From contig JARWIR010000002.1 of assembly GCA_029959085.1 (NCBI GenBank), forward strand, positions 34,311,733 through 34,375,732: a DNA stretch of 64,000 bases, in the 5' to 3' direction. Origin of the DNA: Nemophila menziesii (lineage: Eukaryota > Streptophyta > Magnoliopsida > Boraginales > Hydrophyllaceae). The translations under genes and the position numbers were made by a program. Positions 46,941 through 59,598 of this stretch are shown here, in pieces. How positions within the stretch are numbered: the stretch's first letter is position 1; the number at the start of each line of letters is the position of its first letter. The notes below the pieces were generated by a model. The model was given only the letters and a program-made list of their open reading frames with translations. It searched no databases and was not told where the DNA came from.

Positions 46941-47610
46941 ATGGTAAATAATGACTGGTTTGCACAACCTAACATGAAGGCAAGTTTGTACAAGCACATT
47001 CTCCATGCTTCACAGATAACACTAGCCATCTCCAAGCACTCATCTGTGTACTCGTCTTATGGATTGTGAGTTAAGATAAATTTACGTAAGGTAGTTTTTT
47101 TATAAATATTTGAGAAAGAATTATATTTTATTATTATGAAAATGTACACAGGTGCTTCGAGATGTTATACTATCGTTAGCTGAAGATATCTTTATCGATC
47201 CAAATAATTACAATGATGTTGTGTTTCGATGCAAAGTACATTTGCTCGAACCTTTGATTAAATTATAGGGACTGAGGCTCCATCAAGTGAGAGAGATGTT
47301 CTAGTTGTGTCAGAATAAATGTTATCTCTTTATGAAACCTATCGCCACGAGGGAAAATTGTGAGGTTTCTGTTATTGTAGAAGTTGAAGCAGATGGTGTG
47401 CCTTGTAGATACATGAGCTCAACATCGGATAAGAAAAATCTAAAAATATTGGCTTTCGAAGGCATGTTGAATTTGCTTAAAAAGATGTCTTTGCAATGTT
47501 ATGGAAAAATAACAGAATATGATATTTCTTACAAGAATTAAATGAATGTTATTTGTTATTCGATACGATATATTGTAGGTTTGTGGCAAGAGCATATAAA
47601 TTTTTCTTGA
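46941..47610 (+). pseudogene. DCL3-like RNase IIIb + dsRBD fragment, copy 7
   Basis: Exon A (46941-47090) starts MVNNDWFAQPNMKASLYKHI, has the 18-base in-frame deletion shared with copy 1 and TGA in GLLVK. Exon B (47151-47610) has RDVILSLAEDIFIDPNNYND, then TAG after LIKL and TAG in SEL. The dsRBD portion (47305-47541) is open: ENCEVSVIVEVEADGVPCRY, SSTSDKK, LAFEGMLNLLKKMSLQCYGK, to TAA after YKN. The full dsRBD survives here while its partner copy 1 has lost it. Confidence 0.8.
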
Positions 47611-49679
47611 AAATTGTCCATGAATCTTTATTTTTAGTTAATTGCAATATGGTCCCTATACTATGTAAATTTTTTAGTGTTTTAGAAACTAATTACACTA
47701 TAAATCCCGATTTTACAAAAATAAAATATATTTATTATAGGAAATGATAAAATATTTACTTAAATAAAATAAATCTAAACAAAACAAAGAAACAATATAA
47801 TAAGTTGTAATTTTTTTTAGATAAATCAACGATAATATTTAGTAAATGGTACATTCAAAATAAAAACCGATACAAAATTACTACCCTAGCAACAAGTTAA
47901 ATGTAATCATCCTCTCTTCAAGTATTACAAATTAATTTATTAAATCTATGATAAATCCACTATATATCTTGAATAAAAGTGAGAGTACATGACATTTAAG
48001 AGAGTGATAAGTACAAATGATTACCTTCTTTAAAGTTACTTTATTAGTGAGGATCATTCCTTAAAAAGTTGGCTTGTTCTGTAACCGTCATATAAAGTAA
48101 CTTTTTCAAAATTGATCATACACGCTTACTTTTTCCAACTCACTCTTAAGTTATTCCAGAGAATTCAAATTAATATTTATTTCTCTCAAAATGGCAAACC
48201 CGTGTACCAAATATGTTTAGTGAAATAAAATCAGTAAAACAAGTGTCTAGAAACTCAAAACTCATTGAGTAAATAATACAAGTCATGCCTAGATTCATAT
48301 CCCAATCCATCTTTGGAATGGAGTAGACCTAAAAGTTTCGTCCAAACGATTATCGATTCTTTTTTAAAAATATTCAACATTCGATACCCCTTTAATCAAT
48401 ACCATTTTCAGATTAGGTCTAAACATTTTTTAGTGTAGCAAAGAAAAATTAATTAAAAGGAAAATAATAAAGTTCGGGGTTATTTCTTACAGACTTTGTT
48501 AAATATTATGAAATGTTTAGTATTTTATCTAGCTTATTAATGTTTTTACCTTTAGTATTCATTGGAGAGTTAGATATGGGACACAAGTCACACTAGTTGA
48601 CTTTAGTTTCCTAAAGAAGATAAATTGTTTAACTTTAAGAATACTGTATTGTTATATTGACTTTTGTAAGATTACTATATATACTCTTTGTGGGATGTGA
48701 AAATATTGAAAAAGGATTTGATATTATTTATTAATCTATATAAGCGCATAATTTATGTCATGAAATAGATAATTAATTAATTATTATTTAAATTAATAAT
48801 GCTAGTTATGTTCTTTTATGAGTATTTTATTATCTGAGGATAATCAACTCAGTAATATTAAGTAGTAGCACGATTATATAAATTATATTACTTATTGTTT
48901 TGAATTGAAATAAATTAGTGTTGCATATATCTGCCATATAAGTATTACAAATAATTTTAATATAAAAAGAGTTAAGGGATAATTTATAATATACATAATC
49001 ATTTTGTAGCAAAAAAATACTCCATGCCTCCCCTCTCCTTTACAAGTCAAGACCTCTACAAGAGTTGAAGTATTTTTGTAGACATATGAAAATGATTAAA
49101 CACTTGCTCCAGACAATTTTTGCTACAATTTGTCTAACTTGCATCACTGTACCAAAATGGTCATATATTTCTCATCCGAAATAGAAATTACGATCCTTTT
49201 TTGCTCATGCCAACTAGATTTCAAGATATTTTTAGGATAATACGAATAAAAATCAGAATATTCATCAATTGGTTGCATAAAATGTCGAAGTCAAATAATT
49301 GTTTCATATGTAACAAGTATGGATGATGAGCAAGTAATGTAACCTTAAGATTTATGAGAACTACACCGTCAATTTTTCAATAAGTAGAAAGTTATTAAAT
49401 GAGATTTTTTATGAATATTTTGGAATATTTTATTATTTAATTCACTATATGAACCTAGATCCTATAGTCATTACATCAAATTGTATCATATACAACTATG
49501 TGTAAAAAGATAAGCCAATAAAAACGATTGATAGATTATTCTCGTCGCGAGACATAATTTTAGGAGTATTTAGTACATAGTAGAGGGATTCTTCTCTATA
49601 TATTTATATTTTACACATTCTTATCTAGTTTCTCTATTTATACTATTTCTAGAACTTTTATATGTAATTTTTTTGTTAG
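47611..49679. repeat. Block f, copy at 47.6-49.7 kb
   Basis: Matches 3501-5737, with deletions at about 47668 (the TGTCAGTAAAAGTTCC part is lost), at 48360 and at 48476. No gene; the frames at 47553-47747 and 48830-49012 are incidental. Confidence 0.7.
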
Positions 49680-49900
49680 GCATGCAGATCGTAGGTATTT
49701 CAATACTACGATACTCCTAGATGATGATAAGACGTGAAGAAATCAAGTTTGGCCATTGGTTATGGTGGAAAAGGAATATTCTAGCATATATAGAAAGTAA
49801 ATAAATATAACGACTAGTTTTAGAAAGTGTAATGAGCGAGGTTACATGCAAGATTGAGAATGATTCTAAAGGATCCATTTGTTATACATATACGATTTGA
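49680..49900 (+). pseudogene. Exon g, copy 4
   Basis: Same layout as 5738, with FGHWLWWKRNILAYIESK and the TAG after RYS, plus TAA in the K-run and ATGAGCGAGG for ATGATCGAGG. Broken; unidentified. Confidence 0.45.
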
Positions 49901-51288
49901 AAGCATAGATGTGTAGAATTTGACAGTTTGCAATTCGTAGCCGAATAAAAGAAGTTATTCTATATGTCATTGTCATGGTTCGAACCAATCCACACTTAAG
50001 TGAAATGTTTTAGGGGGGGTTTGTCACTTAAAATAATCCTATGACCCAAAAAATATTTTATGGAGCTATATATACTAGAATTAAACATTATAGAAGAGCC
50101 TTAGTCAGATTTTTAATTAATATACAATACAAAAATGCCTTGAGAAAAAGAGAAGAAAATAAGAATCAACTAGGAAGGCGTTCATACCTTTCCAACCATT
50201 TTGGTTATCAGGTTTCACAAATTAGTAGAGTATTCATATTCTAGTTTGTATTTTACATATGAATATGATATTCTAAATTTCTTGTTTTCTTTATGGTAGT
50301 ACGAACTAATTCTACATAAGTTGAGAACAACATTTATGTATAACTGATTCTACTTAGCTATTAATGTTTACAAGAGCATTAAGAGTAGGGGAAAATAAAT
50401 TTGTCCTCACTAATTTTTGGGGGAAGTTGAATCGACTAATATAACCTTTGTTGTTCATTTACATTTACCATTTTGCTGAGTCGGTTTTACAACAACATTA
50501 GATGGCTTTTCTTGGTTGAGTTGATTGACAAGTCATTCTTAGAGATTTCCCTAGTTATTTTTTTCTATCTGCATCCTAATAAGAATTACTAACAAGCATG
50601 TCAACTCGAGAAGAAGTAAGAAATGAAATTTGTTTTTCCCGTATAATTGGACGAACGCTTTGCAGCGGTTGAAGTCATATAATATTAGTGGATGAAATAT
50701 CAAAATCACTAATAGTAGGTTTATTAATTTGGGATATTTATTTAGTAGCATTTGATATTGTGAAGACATCTATATTTAAGAGCAACGGTAGAAGAAGGAA
50801 AATTAAGGAAAAAGAAAAGACAATGACTTTTTCAAAGCGAAGTAGGAGTAGTTTATAACATAAAAAAAAGATGTAAGAAGGTGAAGAGATTATATTGGAA
50901 AGTGGAGAAGTAGCAAAATTCAAAGTCTGGAGTCAAGTAAGAAATAATTAGTAGGACCGAGTCATGTGGATGTAGGACTAGTGTGTAGGTATTATATTAT
51001 TAAGAGAAAAGGGACATTGATGGAGAACTCTGATAAGTTCAGGAAGTTTGGTTAGGAGAGATATAAGCTATATTTGAATGAGGTCTTTTTAGTTCACATA
51101 AATATTTTTAAATTTTGTAATTTATATTTCCATAATTTAGTATTTTTTTCTATTGAACTTGTATAGAATAATCTTTCAATACATTAGAATTTGAATTTCT
51201 ATCAATAAGGGTGTAATTTTACAAAAGAATGTGAAGTAATTTCTGGAATAATATATATGAGATGAAAGATAATAGATTGATATAAATA
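49901..51288. repeat. Block h (and start of i), copy 4
   Basis: Contains the minus-strand relic at about 50463-50745, broken by stops. The + frame 50041-50244 and minus frames 50551-50769 and 50738-50923 are incidental. The last 8 bases are the target site of the MITE. Confidence 0.5.
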
Positions 51289-51468
51289 TGGAAAATTCTT
51301 CCATCCAATATTGGATGATCCTACACCAATAGTATTAATACACATACCCCATTGTTTTAAACTTGCAAATGTAACTAACATTTAATCTAGTGACATGTGT
51401 TTTGTTAAAATAATCCATGGCTGTGATATGAATATTGGACCATCCAATATTGGATGGAAGTATTACCC
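51289..51468. mobile_element. 180 bp MITE, hAT-like
   Basis: Inserted in block i. The 8 bp target duplication TATAAATA lies on both sides (51281-51288 and 51469-51476). The other copies of block i (7.36 kb, 63.39 kb) have GATATAAATATATATGAAC without the insert. The terminal inverted repeats share CTTCCATCCAATATTGGATG next to slightly different ends (TGGAAAATT and GGGTAATA on the outside). There is no coding capacity. The 8 bp duplication points to hAT-type mobilisation. Confidence 0.9.
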
Positions 51469-52400
51469 TATAAATATATATGAACAAATCATGAAATAAG
51501 TGCAAATGAATATTTTTCTAGAAATTTTTATTGATATATATGTATATATATAAATATATTAAATTTAATATAATTAACAATTATTTTATTCCATATATAT
51601 GTATATCAAGAAATAATTTTAAATAAATAACTTTTTGGAATTTTTATGTAAAAACAAAAAAAAGGTATATATGGAAATTAATATTTATTTGAGTATTTTT
51701 TATTATTAGTCTCTACATTTAAATTTACTGTCATTTTATTAAATACAATAATTATATAATTATTTAACACTATTATTTTAATTTTCTAAATTCTTACTTT
51801 AAGTTTCCAACAATTAAATTTTATTTCATTTTAAGTTAATCAGTTTTATTTTTATATTTTAACATATACATTAGAAATACATCTAAAATAACTAATTTTA
51901 AAAAACAACAATAATAAGATGTGTAGTATAATTTTAACCTAATATAGGTCCATATAGAAATATTATAACTTGAAAAATTAAGCAGTTTCTCTAAAAACCT
52001 CTTAATTTTTTATAAAAAAAAGAAAATCATTCCTTAGTTCATATTTAAAATTGGGTAAATGATCAATAAACTCGTGGTTAAGAATCATAATTATCTTTTA
52101 ATACCTCTATATATGTTCATTGTATTTATATACATCACTAAACTAAATAAATTTTCAATAATACCCTACCTATTTTTTATACCTATGTTATCTTTATTTA
52201 TTGTATAATATATTTTTTAATATTTTATTTACTTATATGATAATACTAATCATATAGCTGACCACGTCCTCTCTCTACCAATACCGCTGCCTCCAACTCT
52301 TGCAACAACTACCTCCAACAAACATCCCTTTAGGGCACCCATTGTCGAAAACTAACTCAGAACAATTTTTCTTTTAATCTTAATTGATTCACATATTTGA
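51469..52400. repeat. Blocks i and j, copy 4 (right of the MITE)
   Basis: AT-rich; block j at about 52255-52340 is shorter than at 8150 (the second GCCTCTGCC part is missing). No gene. Confidence 0.6.
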
Positions 52401-53792
52401 ACTCAAAATTATCTTATCAATAATGGGTAAATTTTTTTTTATTGAAAACAAAATTTTAACTTTCCGCTTGAATTTTGGACCAACATCTATGCAAAAGATG
52501 AAATTTCATGTTTTAAATAATTTTTATTCGTACATAAGACTCTGACTTAACAAAGTAAAGTTATATATACTTAAATTTATTTTCAAACCTAATAAGGATA
52601 TGTGATCTCATCTTAGTTAAAAAAAAGAATAGGATGTGGATATTTTATAGACAATATATCTTTGTAGACATAAAAAAGTCAGATAATTATACAATCCTTA
52701 GCTATTCTTAAACGTTTACACTTAAAAATAAAGAAAGGGTAATATTAGAATAGTACGCACAACTATATCAACATTTAAGGGACTCTTAGACATTGAATAA
52801 TGTGAAATCATCTTAGGTTTAGTAGATTTAAAGGATGAAACATTAATTTTACTAACTATAAATTCTTCTTTTCAATATTAATAATTTTTAAATCACAGGT
52901 ATGAGTGATAATATTATCTTTAGCTATGATCCTTTTTATAATAAATTTTCTATTTATAGTGAAAATTAAGGATATATATAAAGACCAATAGTAGTAAGAG
53001 AGAGAGTTAAATCATTAATGATGATGAGAATTAGTTCACTAAGAATAATATAAGACATAGGCATTGGTACTAATATACATAAAAAGTTACATGTAGAGAG
53101 GGTCCATTTTAAGATTTCTATATTATAGATATCCAGGTTTTGTTTCTGGGGCGCCGGATAAAACACCAGTGTTATATGTCGTACATTAGGGTTGAGACCA
53201 CAAACTGGCAAGGTAGGGATGTAATCATTTAAAATTATTATTATAGCTCTATTCATGTAAACGACTAGGTACATTATTAATGGGACATGGTGGGAGAAAT
53301 GATCAGTCAAATATAAAGAAAAATAAAATAAAATACTAGGTACAATAAAAAGGTTGCTTATTGGTAAAGTACCCAAATACCTCTTTTGATGGTTAGGGTT
53401 TGAAGTGCTCTTATTCCATTGGTATTTGCCAATGCTTTGAGAATTAATCATGACCGAACTATTGCCTAGCATATTAAGATATCTTGACCTCTCACTCTCT
53501 GCCACCTATGTTGGTAGATCATTTATTGTTGACACAAACAACATACCATTTTGCCTAGTTATGATTACAAATAGGGGATAAAGAGTACTCTACTAATTAG
53601 ATTCTAGTCTTAAGTTATATGCCTAACTTGTAGCTACAAAATTTCCAATGGAATACACAACTTCATGTTGTTATAAAATATCACAAAACGTGCAAAACCA
53701 GCTTCACCAAAATCAAACAATAAAAACTAAAGGTTTGTTCACTCAATTTTGTTTTGAACTCATCATGATTATGAAAACTAAAAGTTGTCAAA
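52401..53792. repeat. Block k, copy 4
   Basis: Matches 8280-9699. The minus-strand frame here is the longest (52966-53505, 179 codons, starting MAESERSRYLNMLGNSSVMI). The extension comes from a small deletion joining two frames, not from conservation. I leave it as non-coding, with low certainty. Confidence 0.5.
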
Positions 53793-54407
53793 CAAACACA
53801 AGGAATAAAGCCTCATTTTAGGGTTAGCCTTGTATACTAATCCTACTTCAGGCCGCTTCTTTAATCTATTGATTTTATTTTTTTGGTTGCAATTAATTTA
53901 TTTACGTGTATTTCTATTATTAACTAAAAAAAATTTCTTAATTTGGTATTAATTCAGTAGATCTAATTATGACATTTAAGTTTGGTTTCTGTAGTTTCAT
54001 TAATTTATTGTAGAGATATTTTACAAAACAAATAATCTACCTAAGTTAGCAGATCTTACAATAGTTTATATAGAATAGATATTAGGATACAAGAATTAAC
54101 TAAAATTTACGTGTCCTAATATGTCTTCTATATAGACTATTTTAAGATCTGTTATCTTATGTAGATTGCTTGTTTTGTGAAATACCTCTGCAATAAAAAA
54201 AAGTACAAAAGTTAGACAAAAAGGGCCTAATTAGATATACTGAATTAGTAATATAGTAAGAAAATGTATTTAGTAAATAATATAATGACACACATAGAAA
54301 TTAATTGCAAAGGGAAGAAATGAAATCAACAAATAAAAGAAGCGGCCGTGAATGAGGACGAGTATACGAAGCTAAGCATAAAATGAGGCTATATTTCTTG
54401 TGTTTGT
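53793..54407. repeat. Long fold-back inverted repeat, copy 5
   Basis: Partner of the hairpins at 9700 and 15200. Arms: GCCTCATTTTAGGGTTAGCC and GCTAAGCATAAAATGAGGC. Part of the left arm is altered (CCTACTTCAGGCCGC for CCTCATTCACGCAGC). Confidence 0.85.
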
Positions 54408-54610
54408 TTTTTTCACTTTTCAATCCCTTGTTTTAATCTATATTATACGAAGTTCTATTTTTTTTCTCATGATGTAGAATGAAGCCATGGGTAAGTTACC
54501 ACTTGTGATCATAGCATGTATATCTCTTGAAACTATAATTTCTTTCTCGTTTGTGTCGTCAATCATGCATTGGTGTGAACAAAATGACAAGTAAACGATT
54601 TAGGGTGGGC
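54408..54610. repeat. Spacer between hairpin copy 5 and exon A
   Basis: Same as the other hairpin-exon A spacers but with a ~35-base deletion at 54573 (GCATTGG joined to TGTGAACAAA). No gene. Confidence 0.5.
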
Positions 54611-55318
54611 GATTGAAAATAACGACTAGTACGCTCAACCTAACATGAAGGCAAGTTTGTACAAGCACATTCTCCATGCTTCAGAGGAGTTGCAAACTCA
54701 GTTAACACTAGCCATCTCCAAGCACTCATCTGTGTACTCGGCTTAGGGATTGTTAATTAAGACAAATTTACCTAAGGTAATGAATATTTGACAAAGAATT
54801 ATATATTTTATTATCATGAAAATGATAAATGAGAATGTACTCGTGTCGATACCACACAGGTGCTTCGAGATGTTATACTATCGTTAGCTGGAGAAATCTT
54901 TAGCGATCCAAATAATTACAATGATCTTGTGTTTCGATGCAAATTACGTTTGCTCGAACCTTTGTTAAACCAGAGGGACCGAGGCTCCATCAAGTGAGAG
55001 ATGTCCGAGTTGTGTCTGAAAAAAGGTTATCTCTTTATGAAACCTATCACCACTAGGGAAAATGGTGAGGTTTCTGTTATTGTGGAAGTTGAAGCCGATG
55101 GTGTGCCTTGTCGATACATGAGCTCAACATCGGATAAGAAAAAAAATCGAAAAAGATTGGCTTTCGAATGCATGTTGAATTTTCTTAAAAAGATGTCTTT
55201 GCAATGTTATGGAAAAAAGTCAGAATATGATATTTCTTACAAGAATTATATGAATGTTATTTGTGATTCAATACGATATATTGTAGGTTTGTGGCAAGAG
55301 CATATAATTTTTCCTTGA
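54611..55318 (+). pseudogene. DCL3-like fragment, copy 8 (dsRBD part open)
   Basis: Exon A (54611-54776) has TAG in NDWY (GACTAG) and TAG in YSAYG. Exon B (54860-55318) has RDVILSLAGEIF and VFRCKLRLLEP, a lost base in CCTTTGTTAAACC, and a lost GAG codon in REMSE. From 55001 it is open for 105 codons: MSELCLKKGYLFMKPITTRE, then VEVEADGVPCRYMSSTSDKK, LAFECMLNFLKK, and a tail ending GLWQEHIIFP. It is the most complete linker-plus-dsRBD frame in the window and keeps CGATAC where copies 2 and 4 have a TAG. Confidence 0.82.
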
Positions 55319-56226
55319 AAAATGGTCCATGAATATTTATTTTTAATTAATTGCAATATGGTCCCTATACTTTGTAAAAATGTCAGTAAAAGTTCCTATA
55401 ACATAAAAATGCATTGTATTCCCCTATATTAGTGTTTTAGAAATTAATTACACTATAAATCCCGATTTTACAAAAATAACATATATTTATTATACTAAAT
55501 GATAAAATGTTTATTTAAATAAAATAAATCTAAACAAAACAATGAAACATATAATAACTTGTAAAGTTTTTTTAGATAAATCAACGATAATATATAGTAA
55601 ATTGTACATTCAGAATAAAAACCGATACAAAATCACTACCCTAGCAACAAGTTAAATGTAAGCATCCTCTCTTCAAGTATTACTAATTAATTTATTGAAT
55701 CTAGGATAAATATACTATATATCTTGAAAGAAAGTGAGAGTACATGACATTTAAGAGAGCGATAAGTACAAAGATTACCTTCTTTAAAGGTACTTTATTA
55801 GTGATGACTATTCCTTAAAAAGGTGGGTTGTTCTGTAACCGTCATATAAAGTAACTTTTTCAAATTGATCATCCACGCTTACTTTTTTGAACTCAGTCAT
55901 AAGTTATTCCAGAGATTTCAAATTAATAATTATTTCTCTCAGAATGACAAACCCATGTACTAAATATGCTCAGTGATATCACATCAGTAACACAAGAGTC
56001 TAGAAACTCAAAATCATTGAGTAAATAACACAAGTCATGCCTAAATTCATATCCCAATATATATTTGGAATGGAGTAGACCTAAAATATCCATCAAAATA
56101 ATTATTTATTCTTTCTAACTTACATATGAGTCCGAAAATATACTTGGCCGATGGATGTCCGCATTCGAAAAATATACAACATTTGATACCATTTTAATCA
56201 TTATTATTGTGATATTAGGTCTAAAC
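55319..56226. repeat. Block f, truncated, copy at 55.3-56.2 kb
   Basis: Matches 11256-12131 and ends at the same AACAT junction, but retains about 30 more bases (CTTGGCCGATGGATGTCCGC) that are deleted in the first series. It therefore shows the older form. No gene. Confidence 0.75.
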
Positions 56227-56909
56227 ATGAAGGCAAGTTTGTACAATCACATTCTTCATGCTTCACAGGAGCTGCAAACGCAGTTAACAATAGCCATCTT
56301 CAAGCACTCATCTATGTACTCTTCTTACGGATTGTTAGTTAAGACAAATTTACCTAAGGTAGTTTTTTTATAAATATTTGAGAATGAATTATAAATTAAA
56401 TTATCATGAAAATGATAAATGAGAATGTACCCGGGTCGATACAACACAGGTGCTTCGAGTTGTTATACTATCGTTAGCTGGAGAAATCTTTATCAATCTA
56501 AATAATTACAATGATCTTGTGTTTCTATGCAAAGTACGTTTGCTCGAACCTTTGGGTAAACCAGAGGGACTGAGGCTCCATCAAGTGAGAGAGATGTCTA
56601 AGTTGTGTCAGAAAAAAGGTTATCTCTTTATGAAACCTATTGCCACTAGGAAAAATGGTGAGATTTCTGTTATTGTGGAAGTTGAAGCCGATGGTGTGCC
56701 TTGTAGATACATGAACTCAACATCGGATAAGAAAAATTTATAAAGATTGGCTTTCGAAGGCATGTTGAATATGCTTAAAAAGATGTCTTTGCAATGTTAT
56801 TGAAAAAAAATCAGAATATGATATTTCTTACAAGAATTATATAAATGTTATTTGTGATTCGATACGATATATTGTAGGTTTGTGGCAAGAGCATATAAGT
56901 TTTGCTTGA
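56227..56909 (+). pseudogene. DCL3-like fragment, copy 9 (both exons largely open)
   Basis: Exon A (56227-56358) is fully open: MKASLYNHILHASQELQTQL, then TIAIFKHSSMYSSYGLLVKT, to a clean AAG|GTAG donor; the open frame also extends upstream into block f. Exon B (56450-56909) is open from RVVILSLAGEIFINLNNYND through the linker and half the dsRBD to a TAA at 56741-56743 after KKNL. Asp of the RDVIL motif is Val-shifted here: LRVVILS, so both acidic positions of the RNase III motif are lost. Longest continuous run of all copies in exon B (98 codons). Confidence 0.82.
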
Positions 56910-57667
56910 AAAATTGTTCATGAATCTTTATTTTTAGTTAATTGCAATATGGTCCCTACACAATATAAAAATGTCAGTAAAATTTCCTATAACATAAAAA
57001 ATGCATTGTATTCCTCTATTTTAGTGTTTTAGAAATTAATTACACAATAAATCCCGATTTTACAAAAATAACATATATTTATCATACTAAATGATAAAGT
57101 ATTTATTCAAATAAAATAAATCTAAACAAAACAATGAAACTTATAATAAGTTGTAAAGTTTTTTTAGATAAATCAATAATAATATATAGTAAATTGTACA
57201 TTCAGAATAAAAACCGATACAAAATCACTACCCTAGCAACAAGTCAAATGTAATCATCATCTATTCAAGTATTAGTAATTAATTTTTTGAATCTAGGATA
57301 AATCCACTATATATCTTGAAAGAAAGTGAGAGTACATGACATTTAAGAGAGCGATAAGTACAAAGATTACCTTCTTTAAAGGTAGTTTATTAGTGATGAC
57401 CATTCCTTAAAAAGTTGGCTTGTTCTGTAACTGTCATATAAAGTAACTTTTTCAAATTGATCATCCACGCTTACTTTTTTCAACTCAGTCATAAGTTATT
57501 CTAGAGAATTCAAATTAATAATTAGTTCTCTCAGAATGACAAACCCATGTACTAAATATGCTCAGTGATATCACATCAGTAACACAAGAGTCTAGAAACT
57601 CAAAATCATTGAGTAAATAACACAAGTCATGCCTAAATTCATATCCCAATACATATTTGGAATGGAG
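56910..57667. repeat. Block f, truncated, joined to block h at 57668
   Basis: Block f runs to TTGGAATGGAGTAG and is then joined to AGTAGCAAAATTC of block h; AGTAG is shared by both parents. The rest of f, exon g and most of h are missing here relative to 18314-34449. No gene. Confidence 0.75.
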
Positions 57668-58897
57668 TAGTAGCAAAATTCAAAGTCTGGAGTCAAGTAA
57701 AAAATAATTAGTAGGACCGAGTCATGTGGATGTAGGACTAGTGTGTAGGTATTATATTTATAAGGACAAGGGACATTGATGGAGAATACTGATCAGTTTC
57801 AGGAAGTTTGGGTAGGAGAAATATAGGCTATATTTGGATGAGGTGTTTTTAGTTCACATAAATACTTTTAAATTTTGGAATTTAGTATTTCCATATTTTA
57901 GTATTTTTTTTCTATTGAACTTGTATAGAATAATCTTTCGATACATGAGAATTTGAACTTCTATCAATAAGGTGCAATTTTATAAAAGAATGGTGAAGTA
58001 ATTTCTGGAATAATATATATGAGATGAGAGATTATAGATTAATATAAATGTATATGAACAAATAATGAAATAAGTTCAAATGAATATTTTTTAGAGAATT
58101 TTATCGATATATATAATTATATTAAATTTAGTATTTAATTCACAATTTTTTTATTCCATATATATGTATATCAAGAAATAATTTTAAATGAATAACTTTT
58201 TAGAATTGTATGTAAAAAGAAAAAAAAGTATATATATGGACATTAATATTTATTTGAGTTTTTTTTTATTATTAGTCCTTACATTCAACTTTATTGTCAT
58301 TTTATTAAATACATGAATTATATAATTATTTAACACTATTATTTTAATTTTCCAAATTCTTACTTTAAGTTTCCAACAATTAAATTTTATTTCATTTTAA
58401 GTCAATCAGTTTTATTTGTATATTTTATCATATACATTAAAAATACTTTTAAAAAAATTAATTTTAAAAACATCAATAATAAGATATATAGTATAATTTA
58501 ACCTAATATAGGTCCATATAGAAATATTATAACTTGAAAAATGAGGAAGTTTCTCTAAAAACCTTTTAGTATTTTATACAAAAAAGAAAAGAAAACAATT
58601 CCTTAGTTCATATTTAAAATTGGGTAAATAATCAAGAAACTCGTGGTTAAGACTCATAATTATCTTTTAATACCTCCATATATTTTCATCGTATGTATAT
58701 ACATCACTAAACTAAATAAATTTTCAATAATACCCTACCTATTTTTTATACCTATGTTATCTTTATTTAATGTATAATATATTTTTTAATATTTTATTTA
58801 CTTAAATGATAATAATTATATAGGTGACCACGGCCTCTTTCTACCAATACCGCTACCTCCAACTGTTGCAACAACTACCTCCAACAAACATCACTTT
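57668..58897. repeat. End of block h, blocks i and j, joined to exon A
   Basis: Close match of 34449-35690, with the same join of block j to exon A. No gene. Confidence 0.75.
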
Positions 58898-59598
58898 AAT
58901 GACTGGTACGCTCAACCTAACATGGAGGCAAGTTTGTACAAGCACATTCTCCATGCTTCACAGGAGCTGCAAACGCAGTTAACACTAGCCATCTCCAAGC
59001 ATTCATCTGTGTACTCGACTTAGGGATGCTAGTTAATAAAAATTTACCTAAGGTAGTTTTTTGATAAATATTTGAGAAAGAATTATATATATTTTATTAT
59101 CATGAAAATGATAAATGAGAATGTACCCGTGTCGACACAGGTGCTTCGAGATGTTATATACTATTGTTATCTGGAGAAATATTTATCGATCCAAATAATT
59201 ACAATGATCTTGTGTTTTGATTTAAAGTACGTTTGCTCGAACCTTTGGTTAAACCAGAGGGACTGAGGCTCCATCAAGTGAGAGATGTCCGAGTTGTGTC
59301 TGAAAAAAGGTTATCTCTTTAGGAAACCTATCGCCACTAGGGAAAATGGTGAGGTTTCTGTTATTGTAATGGTTAAAGCCTATTGTATGCCTTGTAGATA
59401 CATGAGCTCAACATCGGATAAGAAAAATCTAAAAGATTAGTTTTCGAATGCATGTTGAATTTGCTTAAAAAGATGTCTTTGCAATGTTATAGAAAAAAAT
59501 CCGAATATGATATTTCTTACAAGAATTATATGAATGTTATTTGGGATTCGATACGATATATTGTAGGTTTGTGGCAAGAGCATATAATTATTGCTTGA
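58898..59598 (+). pseudogene. DCL3-like RNase IIIb + dsRBD fragment, copy 10
   Basis: Partner of copy 6 (35691). Exon A (58898-59052) has the same TAG and lost base in YSAYGL. Exon B (59141-59598) starts VLRDVIYYCYLEKYLS because of an extra TA, so the LSLAGE motif is shifted out of frame; it then shows GTTTTGATTTAAAG (stop), TTTAGG in the FMKP motif, and VMVKAYCMPCRYMSSTSDKK for the dsRBD. The frame 59072-59266 is a by-product. Broken. Confidence 0.78.
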
